In this document: positions 49,850-58,711 of the stretch, one piece after another
Layout: each line of letters opens with the position of its first letter
How positions within the stretch are numbered: the first letter of the stretch is position 1
The notes under the pieces: model-generated
What the model saw: the letters and a program-made list of their open reading frames with translations, nothing else
Told to the model about the DNA's origin: nothing
Databases searched by the model: none
Source: DATMFV01 sp035555975
GTDB taxonomy: Bacteria; Verrucomicrobiota; Verrucomicrobiia; Chthoniobacterales; Chthoniobacteraceae
Direction: 5' to 3'
NCBI GenBank assembly: GCA_035555975.1
Contig: DATMFV010000035.1
Location: 1-64,000 of the forward strand
DNA: 64,000 bases
Translations under genes and position numbers: made by a program

Positions 49850-51874
49850 TTATGCAGGCGATTCCGTGAGCCCATGGGGATAATCAGGGCTGATCGTCGC
49901 GCCCTTGTCCCGGTCGGGCAGGGGAGGCGGTTCCTTTTCCGCTTCACCGTTGTTGCTGCCGGGAGGCGGCGGCGGGTTTTTCATATGCCCGTGCTGGATG
50001 ATTTCGCGGATCTGGTCGCCGTCGAGAGTTTCGTATTCGAGAAGCGCCTTGGCGATCAAGGTCAGCGTTTCGCGGTTTTCCTCAAGGATCTTGGTCGCCC
50101 GCGCGTACGCTTCGTCGCAGAGACGGCGGACTTCGCGGTCGATCTCCTGCGCGGTCGCTTCGGAGTAGTCGCGCGATTTGTTGAGATCGCGCCCGAGGAA
50201 GACATAATCTTCGTGCTCCCCGTACTCGACCATCCCCATCTTTTCGCTCATCCCCCACTCGCACACCATCTTGCGGGCGAGCCCGGTCGCCATCTTGATG
50301 TCGCCGCGCGCGCCGCTGGTCACGTCGCCGAAAACGATCTCCTCCGCCACCCGGCCGCCCATGTCGACGACCAGCTTGTCGAGCAGTTCGTTCTTGCGCA
50401 TCGTGTACTTGTCCTCCTGCGGCAGCCACATGGTGGAGCCGAGCGAGGGGCCGCGCGGGATGATCGTCACCTTGTGCAGCGGCTCGGTGTGTTCGAGCAT
50501 TTCGAGCAGCAGGGCGTGTCCCGCTTCGTGGTAGGCGGTGTTTTCCTTCTCCTTTTCGCTGATCGCGAGGCTGCGGCGTTCGCGGCCCCAGCGGACCTTG
50601 TCGCGCGCATCCTCCAGATCGGAGAGGGAGATCGCCTTCTTGCCACGCCGGGCGGCCATCAGCGCCGCTTCGTTCATCACGTTGGCCAGTTCCGCACCGG
50701 AATAGCCGGGGGTGCCGCGCGCGATGACGGCGAGATCGACCCCTTCCTCCACCTTCACCCGCTTGGAGTGAACCTTGAGGATCTCCTCGCGCCCCTTCAC
50801 GTCGGGGAGGTTGACGGTGATCTGCCGGTCAAAACGCCCGGGCCGGAGCAGCGCGGGGTCGAGCACGTCGGGCCGGTTGGTGGCGGCGATGATGATCACC
50901 CCCTCCTGCGTGTCAAACCCGTCCATCTCGACGAGCAGGGCATTGAGGGTCTGTTCGCGTTCGTCGTGCCCGCCACCGAGCCCATGCCCGCGGTGACGCC
51001 CGACGGCGTCGATTTCGTCGATAAAAATCAGACACGGGGCGCTCTTCTTGCCCTGTTCGAACATGTCGCGTACGCGGCTCGCGCCGACGCCGACAAACAT
51101 TTCCACAAAGTCCGACCCGCTGATGGAGAAAAACGGCACATCGGCCTCGCCGGCGATCGCCCGGGCCAGCAGCGTCTTCCCGGTCCCGGGAGGGCCGACC
51201 AGCAGCACCCCCTTGGGGATGCGCCCGCCGAGCTTCTGGAACCGCTTCGGGTCCTTGAGGAATTCGACGATTTCGCTCACCTCGTCCTTCGCCTCCTCCA
51301 CCCCGGCGACATCGCGGAAGGTGATCTTGTTGCGCTCGCGCGACATCATCTTCGCCTTGCTCTTGCCGAAGTTGAGCGCTCCCTTGCCCGCCATTTTAAG
51401 CTGCTGGCGGAAGAAGAAGTAGAGGATCAACAGGAAAAGGGCGATCGGCACAAACGCCAGCAGCGTGTTCATCACCGCGCTGGTGTCGTAGACAAAGGTG
51501 TACTTGAGCCCCGCCGCTTCGATCCGTTCGACGAGGTTGGACTCCGAACGGGGATCGACCACGACGCGGAACTCCGCCATCTCCTTGGTCTCCTTGTTGG
51601 TGTAGCGGAAGCCGCGGATCGTGTTGACCGCCTTCTGGTCTTCGACGACGATCGTCAGCGGTCGATCCTTCACGATCGAGCCGTCCTTGAGCATTTCCGT
51701 GAACTGGTACCACGGCACCGGCTCGGAACTGGCCATCGGGTTGACGAAAAAGGAGATCCCGATCAGCGCGATGAGCGCGAGGAAAAGGATGACCCCGCGC
51801 CAGTTGAAGTTCGGATCGGTGCCGTTGGGGCGGGGTGGACGCTCCTTGGGTGGGCGTGTATCTAGCTGGGCCAT
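49850..51874 (-). CDS. ftsH: ATP-dependent zinc metalloprotease FtsH
   Basis: FtsH is a membrane AAA+ protease that degrades misfolded membrane proteins and short-lived regulators. The 674-residue product has two membrane helices (GVILFLALIALIGISFFV near residue 27 and LLAFVPIALFLLILYFFF near 140). Walker A GPPGTGKT is near residue 226, with Walker B LIFIDEIDAVG and the SRH arginine stretch NRPDVLDPALLRPGRFDR. The zinc site HEAGH is near residue 447. The C-terminus is proline-rich. The ATG at 51874 (MAQLDTRPP) is chosen over an upstream start. Confidence 0.97.
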   Translation of the reverse strand: MAQLDTRPPKERPPRPNGTDPNFNWRGVILFLALIALIGISFFVNPMASSEPVPWYQFTEMLKDGSIVKDRPLTIVVEDQKAVNTIRGFRYTNKETKEMAEFRVVVDPRSESNLVERIEAAGLKYTFVYDTSAVMNTLLAFVPIALFLLILYFFFRQQLKMAGKGALNFGKSKAKMMSRERNKITFRDVAGVEEAKDEVSEIVEFLKDPKRFQKLGGRIPKGVLLVGPPGTGKTLLARAIAGEADVPFFSISGSDFVEMFVGVGASRVRDMFEQGKKSAPCLIFIDEIDAVGRHRGHGLGGGHDEREQTLNALLVEMDGFDTQEGVIIIAATNRPDVLDPALLRPGRFDRQITVNLPDVKGREEILKVHSKRVKVEEGVDLAVIARGTPGYSGAELANVMNEAALMAARRGKKAISLSDLEDARDKVRWGRERRSLAISEKEKENTAYHEAGHALLLEMLEHTEPLHKVTIIPRGPSLGSTMWLPQEDKYTMRKNELLDKLVVDMGGRVAEEIVFGDVTSGARGDIKMATGLARKMVCEWGMSEKMGMVEYGEHEDYVFLGRDLNKSRDYSEATAQEIDREVRRLCDEAYARATKILEENRETLTLIAKALLEYETLDGDQIREIIQHGHMKNPPPPPGSNNGEAEKEPPPLPDRDKGATISPDYPHGLTESPA

Positions 51875-52031
51875 GTTAAAGAAGAAAAAAGTGCTGGTCG
51901 CAGCTCGGCAACAACCAGCCTGCCCGGCTGCGTCGGTTCGGACACCGAACACAACCACCGTCTTTTAGAGAAGGAAAGTTGGTCGCCTGGAGCGCTCTTG
52001 TTGAAAATAAATTTGGAGTCTTTGCTCCCAC

Positions 52032-52059
52032 AAGTTAGGCATTCTTTGGCTTTGGTCAA
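52032..52059 (-). promoter_or_regulatory. Candidate sigma-70 promoter of ftsH
   Basis: On the minus strand TTGACC (52054-52059) and TAACTT (52032-52037) are 16 bases apart. The start codon of ftsH is about 155 bases downstream, leaving a long leader. The 260-base gap 51875-52134 otherwise shows nothing recognisable. Confidence 0.4.
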
Positions 52060-52134
52060 CCACGTTGTCGCCAAAAACTCCGCCCGCCCCGCGGCATGCA
52101 AACCGCTCGTGGTTTGCGAAGATCCTTTTTAGAA

Positions 52135-52998
52135 ATGCCCTCCCATCCCCAGGAACTCGTCACCCCCGACCGCCTGCGCCTCTACCTTGAGGAAAGCACG
52201 CCGGACGCCCCGCCCCCCGATGGCGGCACGGTGGTGATCACCCACGGGCTGGGGGAGCACTCCGGGCGTTACCCGCATGTCGTCGCCGCGCTGCGCGAAG
52301 CCGGGTTTACCGTGATCACGCACGACCTGCGCGGCCACGGGCGTTCCGGCGGCCGCCGGGGCGACGCCCCCCGCTTCGCGGCGTTTCTCGACGATCTCGA
52401 CCTGATCTTACGTCAGCTCCGCCCGCCCGCGCCGGTTTTCCTCTACGGGCACAGCCTCGGCGGCCTGATCGCCCTGCGCTACCTCCAGACCCGGCCCGCC
52501 GCGATCGCAGGCGCGGTCGTTGCCTCGCCCTGGATTCGCCTCGCCTTCACCCCGCCGTGGTGGAAGCTCGCACTCGGGCAGGTGGCGCGGATCGTCTTTC
52601 CCCGGCTGCGCCAGTTTACCGGGATGAACGAAGGCCGCCTCTCCCGCGACCCGGCTTTTCTCGCCACCCTGCCGGATCTTCACCTCTCGCACCACCACCT
52701 CTCCGCGCGCCTCTTTTTCGATATCCTCAAGGCATGCCGCGCCGCGCAGCACGATGCCCCGCTGACCCTGCGCCCCCTCTTCCTGCTCCACGGGCAGGCG
52801 GACCCGGTCACCTCCTGGCATGCCACCCGCGAGCTTTACGAAGCGTGCCGGAGCGAGGCAAAGCTGCTGCGGCTCTACCCCGAAGCGCTTCACGAGACCC
52901 ACAACGACCTCGACCGCGTCGCCGTGGTCGCTGAAATCGTGGCGTGGCTGGTCCGCCAGCGCGCAGCCGCTACCACCGACCGTGGCGGCTCTTGTTGA
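52135..52998 (+). CDS. Monoacylglycerol lipase/lysophospholipase-like alpha/beta hydrolase
   Basis: The 287-residue serine hydrolase has the early HGLGEHSGRYPHVVAALREAGF motif, the RGHGRSGGRRG loop and the nucleophile elbow YGHSLGG near residue 103. The acid residue is in HGQADPVTS near residue 222, and the catalytic His is in LHETHND near 250. It hydrolyses monoacylglycerols or lysophospholipids. The ATG at 52135 gives the family start. The last 29 bases overlap the convergent small gene. Confidence 0.9.
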   Translation: MPSHPQELVTPDRLRLYLEESTPDAPPPDGGTVVITHGLGEHSGRYPHVVAALREAGFTVITHDLRGHGRSGGRRGDAPRFAAFLDDLDLILRQLRPPAPVFLYGHSLGGLIALRYLQTRPAAIAGAVVASPWIRLAFTPPWWKLALGQVARIVFPRLRQFTGMNEGRLSRDPAFLATLPDLHLSHHHLSARLFFDILKACRAAQHDAPLTLRPLFLLHGQADPVTSWHATRELYEACRSEAKLLRLYPEALHETHNDLDRVAVVAEIVAWLVRQRAAATTDRGGSC

Positions 52999-53287
52999 GC
53001 GCCGCGAGCAACACGCCCGTCACGAGCATCCCCGCGAGCATCGCCCCGCCCATCAGCAGGTAGGAGGCGGTGTCGCGCCGCTTGAAAGAACGGATCGCCC
53101 GGCGCTCCAGCGATTGCAGGGTCTTCGCTCCCTGTCGCAATCCCCTGCGTGCTTCGCGGGCTGCCTTGGCGGCTTGGTCGCGCACCGTCCCGACGGTCGT
53201 GTCGGTCCATTCGCCCGCCTGCTCCTGCAAGCGGTCCATGGTCGTATCAAAGCGGCGGCGCTGGCTGAAAAGTCGGCTTCGTTTCAT
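52970..53287 (-). CDS. Small C-terminally anchored membrane protein
   Basis: The 105-residue basic protein has an amphipathic helical part (MDRLQEQAGEWTDTTVGTVRDQAAKAAREARRG) and one C-terminal membrane helix (YLLMGGAMLAGMLVTGVLLAAL). This resembles DUF883/ElaB-type tail-anchored proteins that bind ribosomes or membranes, but similarity is general. It overlaps the lipase gene end in convergent orientation and is divergent from cimA. Confidence 0.6.
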   Translation of the reverse strand: MKRSRLFSQRRRFDTTMDRLQEQAGEWTDTTVGTVRDQAAKAAREARRGLRQGAKTLQSLERRAIRSFKRRDTASYLLMGGAMLAGMLVTGVLLAALNKSRHGRW

Positions 53288-53371
53288 AATCAAAAAGGTA
53301 TCGCCTCCCCGGCGGCTTCCGGCTGTCCGCTTGCCAACGCCCCCCAAGAGGAGTAGAAGGGGCTTCTCTTT

Positions 53372-54934
53372 ATGACGACGACTCCCAAGATCTACGACAC
53401 CACACTGCGCGACGGCACGCAGGGCACCGGCATCTCGTACAGTGTTTTGGACAAGATTCGCATTGCCGAGAAGCTCGACCAGTTTGGGGTCCACTATATT
53501 GAGGGGGGCTGGCCCGGTTCCAACCCGAAGGATGTCGAGTTTTTCAGGGAAGCGCGGCAGCGCACCTGGAAGCACGCCAGGATCGCCGCCTTCGGGAGCA
53601 CCCGCCGGGGCGACATCGCCGTGGAGGAAGACCCCCAACTCCGCACCCTGCTCGAAGCGGAGACGCCGGTCGTCACCATCGTCGGCAAAAGCTGGCTGCT
53701 GCATGTCCAGGAGATCCTCAAGGTCTCGCCGGACGAAAACCGGGCGATGATCCGCGAAAGCATCGCCCACCTCAAAAGCCACGGGCGCGAGGTCTTTTAC
53801 GACGCGGAACATTTTTTCGACGGCTACAAGGACAACCCCGAGTACGCGGTCAGCACGATCCGGGGCGCGGTCGAAGCTGGGGTTGATCTCCCGATCCTCT
53901 GCGACACCAACGGCGGGACGCTCCCCGAGGAGATTGAAGCGATCGTCCGCGACGTGATCGCGAAGATCGGCACGCCGGTCGGCATTCATACGCACAACGA
54001 TACCGGGCTGGGCGTCGCCAACGCGCTCGCCGCCGTCCGCGCCGGGGCGGTGCAGGTGCAGGGGACCATCAACGGCTACGGCGAACGGACCGGCAACTGC
54101 AACCTGACCAGCGTCATGCCGACCCTCGTGCTCAAAATGGGGCGGCCGGTCGTCCCGGACATTTCCCGCTTAAGGGAGCTTTCGCTCTTTGTCGATGAAG
54201 TCGCCAATCACCCGCACGACATCCATGCGCCCTACGTCGGCACCACCGCCTTTGCGCACAAGGGGGGCATCCACGTCAACGCCGTCCAGAAGCTCGCCCG
54301 CAGCTACGAACACATCCGCCCCGAAGAGGTCGGCAACCGGCAGGTGATCCTCGTTTCCGAGCTTTCCGGCCAGAGCAACATCCTGCTCAAGGCCCAGGCG
54401 CTCGGCTTCACGCTGGAGAAAGGATCGCCCGAAGTCGCCAAAATCCTCAAACGGATCAAGGAACAGGAGGCGATCGGGTACGAATACGAGGCGGCCGACG
54501 GATCGCTTGATCTCCTGATCCGCCGCACGCTCGGCATCGGGCGGGCGCCGTTTGAACTCCTGGAATACCACACCACCTTCCGCCAGTCCGGCGGCGATGC
54601 GTGCAACACCTGCGAAGCGACGGTGAAACTGCTCGTCGACGGCAGGAAGGAATACACGGTCGAGGAGGGCAATGGCCCGGTCGATGCGCTCGCCGCCGCC
54701 CTGCGCAAGGCGTTGCGGACCGTCCACCCGTGCGTCGACCGCTTCCGGCTGGAGGATTACAAGGTGCGCATCGTCGACGGAAAGCAGGGGACCGCCGCCC
54801 GGACGCGGGTGCTGATCGACTCCACCGACGGCTCCACCACCTGGAGCACCGTCGGCGTCTCCGACAACATCATCAAGGCAAGCTGGCTCGCGCTCGTCGA
54901 CGCCATCGAATACCGGCTGCGCGGGCGGGATTAG
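53372..54934 (+). CDS. cimA: Citramalate synthase CimA
   Basis: CimA condenses pyruvate and acetyl-CoA to (R)-citramalate, the entry to threonine-independent isoleucine synthesis. The 520-residue product starts with the DRE-TIM motif YDTTLRDGTQGTGI and has DAEHFFDGYKDN near residue 145. The metal histidines are in GIHTHNDTGLGVANA near residue 206, GTINGYGERTGNCNL is near 230, and AFAHKGGIHVNAV is near 295. The C-terminal LeuA-type regulatory domain (from about residue 385) binds isoleucine for feedback control. Length is typical of the long CimA form. Confidence 0.93.
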   Translation: MTTTPKIYDTTLRDGTQGTGISYSVLDKIRIAEKLDQFGVHYIEGGWPGSNPKDVEFFREARQRTWKHARIAAFGSTRRGDIAVEEDPQLRTLLEAETPVVTIVGKSWLLHVQEILKVSPDENRAMIRESIAHLKSHGREVFYDAEHFFDGYKDNPEYAVSTIRGAVEAGVDLPILCDTNGGTLPEEIEAIVRDVIAKIGTPVGIHTHNDTGLGVANALAAVRAGAVQVQGTINGYGERTGNCNLTSVMPTLVLKMGRPVVPDISRLRELSLFVDEVANHPHDIHAPYVGTTAFAHKGGIHVNAVQKLARSYEHIRPEEVGNRQVILVSELSGQSNILLKAQALGFTLEKGSPEVAKILKRIKEQEAIGYEYEAADGSLDLLIRRTLGIGRAPFELLEYHTTFRQSGGDACNTCEATVKLLVDGRKEYTVEEGNGPVDALAAALRKALRTVHPCVDRFRLEDYKVRIVDGKQGTAARTRVLIDSTDGSTTWSTVGVSDNIIKASWLALVDAIEYRLRGRD

Positions 54935-54951
54935 GGCTTTGTTCCTTAAAA

Positions 54952-55050
54952 GGATGCCAACGGCATCCCAGCAGGGCAGCCGGGGGTAAGCGCAGAGCGC
55001 GCCACCCCCGGGAAATCGGATAGAAGGAGCCATCGACCCTGACGGGGTCG
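54952..55050. repeat. Triple-hairpin intergenic element after cimA
   Basis: Three stem-loops lie in a row: GGATGCC-AAC-GGCATCC (54952-54968), CCGGGGGT...ACCCCCGG (54980-55011) and CGACCC-TGACG-GGGTCG (about 55033-55049). The first could end the cimA transcript. The composite resembles palindrome-rich intergenic elements that I associate with PVC-group genomes. It fills most of the 321-base gap 54935-55255; the rest shows nothing clear. Confidence 0.55.
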
Positions 55051-55255
55051 CAGAACCGCAGGAAGACACCTCCCGTCAAAAAAAGTAAAACATCCGTTTG
55101 CGCCATCGGGAAAACCCCTGCATATTTCGTGGCCCTGTTAAAAAGGAACCGGAAGCTCCCGAAGCCGACGGTTTTCGAAGCCGCGCGTCCCCCCGTTTTC
55201 CGATCTTCACCTTCAACGCAGCCGACGCGAAGCACAAGGGCGCTTTTTTCAAGCG

Positions 55256-56350
55256 ATGCCCAGGCTTTTACTATCCTCAATCCTCTTTTTCGTGCTCACT
55301 GCGGTGATGCATGCCGGTGAATGGAAGCTCCATCGTGCCGAAGGGCGCGACTATGTTTCCCTCGACAACATCTCCGAATTCTACGGGCTTTCGATCCCGG
55401 CGCGGACCTCCGCCGAGGGGATCATGCCCGCGTCGTACTCGACCCAGCTCGCCACCGGCTCGGGCCATGGCGAGATCAGCGTGCGGGTCAACTCCCGCGA
55501 GGCGGTGATCAACGGCGTCAAGCAGTGGCTCTCCTTCCCGGTCCGCGAACAGGACGGGGTGGTGCTCATCTCGCGCGTCGACCTCGCCAAGACGATCGAA
55601 CCGATGCTGCGCCCGCAGCGGATCGCCAACCTCAAGCCGGTGGAAACCGTCGTCCTCGACGCAGGCCACGGCGGCCACGACCGGGGGGCGACCAACAAGC
55701 TCGGTCGCGAGAAGGATTACACGCTCGATGTTTGCCGCCGGATCAAGGCGATCCTCGAAAAGCAGGGGATCAAGGTCGTCATGACGCGCGACTCCGACGT
55801 CTTCGTCCCGCTGGAACGCCGCCCGAAGGTCGCCAACGCGATCCCCAACTCAATCTTCGTCTCCGTCCATTTCAACTCCGCACGGACCAACGCCAGCGGC
55901 TTCGAGGTTTTTGCGCTCACCCCGCGCGGCGCGCCCTCCACCGGCGACGCGACGCTCACCCCGCGCCATTTCCGCAACGAGCCGGGCAACTCCGTCGATG
56001 TCCCGAGCGCCGCGCTCGCCTCGAGCGTCTACCACGCCATGCTCGGGCATTTCACCGAGTTTGACCGCGGCCTGAAACGGGCGCGCTTCGCCGTCATCCG
56101 GCTCGCAACGGTCCCCTCCATCCTTGTCGAAGGCGGCTTTGTCTCCAATTCCGCGGAAGCGAAGCGGATTCATGAGCCGGAGTGGCGCGAAAAACTCGCC
56201 GCCTCCATCGCCACCGGCATCGTCGGCTACAAGGGGCTCTCCGAACTCAAGCGCCCGCCCGAACTGATGGCCGACTACCGCCGCCAGCAGGAAGCGACGA
56301 AGGATCAGGCGGTCAATGAAGAGAAGCCGACCACGCCGCCGGAGAGCTAA
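55256..56350 (+). CDS. N-acetylmuramoyl-L-alanine amidase (Amidase_3)
   Basis: The 364-residue secreted protein cuts the bond between MurNAc and L-Ala in peptidoglycan. A signal peptide (MPRLLLSSILFFVLTAVMHA) is followed by a copper-amine-oxidase-N-like beta domain (about residues 25-115; GRDYVSLDNISEFYG, SREAVINGVKQWLSFPV). The Amidase_3 domain spans about 130-330 with zinc ligands in LDAGHGGHDRGA, a Glu in NKLGREKDYTL and His in SVHFNSA; the catalytic Glu is in LVEGGF. A charged tail follows. It may act in daughter-cell separation. Confidence 0.9.
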   Translation: MPRLLLSSILFFVLTAVMHAGEWKLHRAEGRDYVSLDNISEFYGLSIPARTSAEGIMPASYSTQLATGSGHGEISVRVNSREAVINGVKQWLSFPVREQDGVVLISRVDLAKTIEPMLRPQRIANLKPVETVVLDAGHGGHDRGATNKLGREKDYTLDVCRRIKAILEKQGIKVVMTRDSDVFVPLERRPKVANAIPNSIFVSVHFNSARTNASGFEVFALTPRGAPSTGDATLTPRHFRNEPGNSVDVPSAALASSVYHAMLGHFTEFDRGLKRARFAVIRLATVPSILVEGGFVSNSAEAKRIHEPEWREKLAASIATGIVGYKGLSELKRPPELMADYRRQQEATKDQAVNEEKPTTPPES

Positions 56351-56403
56351 CCGTTTGCTCGTTGCATCACGATTCATCCGCACAAAATCTTGAAGTCGAA
56401 GCC

Positions 56404-56763
56404 ATGAAGAAGATGAACCGTTACCTCACCCGCATCTATTGGAGCGACGAAGACGAAGCCTACATGGCGGAAATTCCCGCCCTTCCGGGCTGCATGTCCC
56501 ACGGCGACACACTGGCGGAAGCCGCCGCCAATATTGAGGAGGCCGCCGAGCTTTGGCTTGAAATGGCAGAGAAATACAACGACCCAATCCCGGAGCCGGA
56601 CCTCGCCCGCGAAGAGATCGAGCGTTTCGCGCCGGTCTTGAGCGTGGCGAAGCTGGCCCGCCGGGCAGGGATCAACCAGCACACACTCGCCAGCAAACTG
56701 CGTCGGAAAAGCCGTTTCACCAACGAAGAAGCCGCCGCCATTTTGCGTGCCTTATCGCAGTAG
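56404..56763 (+). CDS. Solitary HicB-like protein with C-terminal HTH
   Basis: The 119-residue product has the HicB fold at the start (YLTRIYWSDEDEAYMAEIPALPGCMSHGDTLAEAAANIEEAAELWLEMA). A helix-turn-helix follows at about residues 78-110 (SVAKLARRAGINQHTLASKLRRKSRFTNEEAAAIL). HicB antitoxins normally neutralise the HicA RNA-cutting toxin and repress their operon. No HicA gene is next to it, so it may be an orphan regulator. The start at 56404 gives the conserved N-terminus; an upstream ATG at 56362 is less likely. Confidence 0.85.
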   Translation: MKKMNRYLTRIYWSDEDEAYMAEIPALPGCMSHGDTLAEAAANIEEAAELWLEMAEKYNDPIPEPDLAREEIERFAPVLSVAKLARRAGINQHTLASKLRRKSRFTNEEAAAILRALSQ

Positions 56764-56824
56764 AACGCTCATGAATAATGCAGGTTCATGGGGTGAAAAG
56801 ACGATGAACGGTTGCGCAGTATCT

Positions 56825-58711
56825 TTACTTCCTCTCCTGGGGAATATAGTCCAGTTTCGTCATTTCGGAAGGTTGCTTACCCAACAGTTCGGCAACACCG
56901 CGGTGGTAATGACGGCTGTTGGAGTCAATGTAGTGTGCGTAGAGCCCTTCATCGAGCACGAAGCCGTTGCGGGCCCGGTTGAGCAGTTCGATGCGTCGTT
57001 GGCCTAGCTCCCATGCCCGCTCAAGCGCCTGCTTCCTTTCCTCGAAGCTCAAAGGCTTCCGGGTTTCATCGCGAAGCACGCCCATTTCCAGTTGGGTATA
57101 GAGAGCGTAAAGCTCGCCCACCACGGTTGAAAATTCGCAGCCGAGCTTCAGGTCGGCGATCCGCGCCTCCAAGGCGGCATCTCCCCTGGCCCGCCGCGCG
57201 GCTTCCTCAAGGTGGGCCGCCGCCCGGGCCATCACTTCCGGGTTGAACGTCCGACCATAGATGGAGGCATTCTTTCTCCAACTGGAACCGGGGTTCTCTT
57301 CGCGCCAGACCTCGGCCACGCGTTTTTCGAGCAGATCGAAATAGGCACGCACCGCCTCCTTTGCCGGACCAAAACAGTCATAGAACTCTGCAAGGATCTC
57401 TTCCACCTCCGCCTCCGGGTTCCACATCATGTTCGTCAGGACGTAATAGTTCAACGCCTGGGTGCCCCAGTTCTTGCCGCCCTCGCCATAGGCTCCGTAA
57501 AGCCCCGCCTGCCGGGCGATGCGAATGCCGTCGGCGATCTCGTGCGGATAGAGGATCGGGAGATCCTGCCAGTAATGCATTCCCCAATATTCCCGCATCA
57601 TGATCCCCGTGCCCTTGGATTTCCATGCCTGAAGAAATTGCAGGAAGTCCGCCTTGGCCTCCGGGTTGGCGTGGCTGCACGAATAGGTGGTCATCGAGAT
57701 AAGCAGATTGTCGGGCAGTTTTTCGATCCGCTGCGGCGGCTGGCGAAAAAAGGTATAGGCAAAGGTTCCGATTCCGTTCTGCGGGTGCTCCTTTTTCATC
57801 CGGGTCGCCATATCGGCGGCAAACTCCCAGTAAAGCTCTCCCAACGGCCCCGCTTTTTGGCACGCTTCACATTCACAGAAGCCGGCGCCGTCGTTGGGCG
57901 AGATCGACACGATATTGTTCCCCGAGAGGCGGCGGGTCAGGCGCTGATAAAAGGCATCGCGCATCGCTACATTGGTCAGGCAAAGTTGCCAGTTCATCGC
58001 CTCGCGGGTCGGCGCTCTGCGCTCGCCGTCCACCATGGCAAACCATTCGGGGTGTTCCTGAAAATCCTTCAGCTTGAAAAGACCGGCCCAGGCATGGGCA
58101 AAGCTGGCCCGCACCTGATCGCCCAGAAACGAATTTCTCTTCCAGCGCCCGAAGGCCTCCACTACTTCCGGTTTCCAGTAGATCTTAAAATAGAAGTCGA
58201 TCCTGCGGCGCTTGAGCACGGGTGCGCCCTGTTCATCAAGCTCTCCGAAAGCCAGCTTCGGCTGTCGAGGCGTTATTTCCCCCGTCTCCCCCGGCCAGAT
58301 CCAGCGGACATGGCAATGTTTTTTAAGGAAATGCGGCACCGCGTGGTAAAAAGTATAGTTTGGAAACGGCCCTTCGTCGTTGCCGCCCAAAAGAATGCCT
58401 TCCTTGACGCTTTTGACCATCCAGCCTTCCCGGGGAAGCGCGGCCATGGCGGCGTCGGCCTCCGCGATTACCCCCGGCCCCACGACAAAGGAGAGGGTGC
58501 CGTCGTCCGGGACGGCGTGCGTGATCGGCAACTCCCTTCCCGCTACTTTCCGAAGATAGTATTGCAAGTCTTCGGCAGCCTGAGCGACCACGGGGCCAGC
58601 CTTTTCGGAAACCACGATGGAGCGGTATTGATCGAGCGTCGTGGCGGAAAAAACTGCGGAAGAACCAAGGAGAAGACTGGAGATCCAGGTGCAGAGGGTT
58701 TTTTTCATCAT
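56825..58711 (-). CDS. DUF4838 secreted glycan-active protein (cassette 4)
   Basis: The 628-residue protein has a signal peptide (MMKKTLCTWISSLLLGSSAVFS). It shares the plan of the DUF4838 protein of cassette 2: small N-terminal alpha/beta domain (about residues 25-125), HVRWIWPGETGEITPRQ, then SISPNDGAGFCECEAC near residue 290 with the same C-x-C-x-x-C cluster, GTFAYTFFRQPPQR and GAYGEGGKNWG. Activity is not established. It overlaps the stop of the PEP-CTERM gene (TGATG) and is the last gene of cassette 4. Confidence 0.85.
   Translation of the reverse strand: MMKKTLCTWISSLLLGSSAVFSATTLDQYRSIVVSEKAGPVVAQAAEDLQYYLRKVAGRELPITHAVPDDGTLSFVVGPGVIAEADAAMAALPREGWMVKSVKEGILLGGNDEGPFPNYTFYHAVPHFLKKHCHVRWIWPGETGEITPRQPKLAFGELDEQGAPVLKRRRIDFYFKIYWKPEVVEAFGRWKRNSFLGDQVRASFAHAWAGLFKLKDFQEHPEWFAMVDGERRAPTREAMNWQLCLTNVAMRDAFYQRLTRRLSGNNIVSISPNDGAGFCECEACQKAGPLGELYWEFAADMATRMKKEHPQNGIGTFAYTFFRQPPQRIEKLPDNLLISMTTYSCSHANPEAKADFLQFLQAWKSKGTGIMMREYWGMHYWQDLPILYPHEIADGIRIARQAGLYGAYGEGGKNWGTQALNYYVLTNMMWNPEAEVEEILAEFYDCFGPAKEAVRAYFDLLEKRVAEVWREENPGSSWRKNASIYGRTFNPEVMARAAAHLEEAARRARGDAALEARIADLKLGCEFSTVVGELYALYTQLEMGVLRDETRKPLSFEERKQALERAWELGQRRIELLNRARNGFVLDEGLYAHYIDSNSRHYHRGVAELLGKQPSEMTKLDYIPQERK

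Noticed and set aside
56351..56403. HicA toxin gene before HicB
   Set aside because: The gap is only 53 bases, too short for HicA, and nothing in the downstream gap fits.
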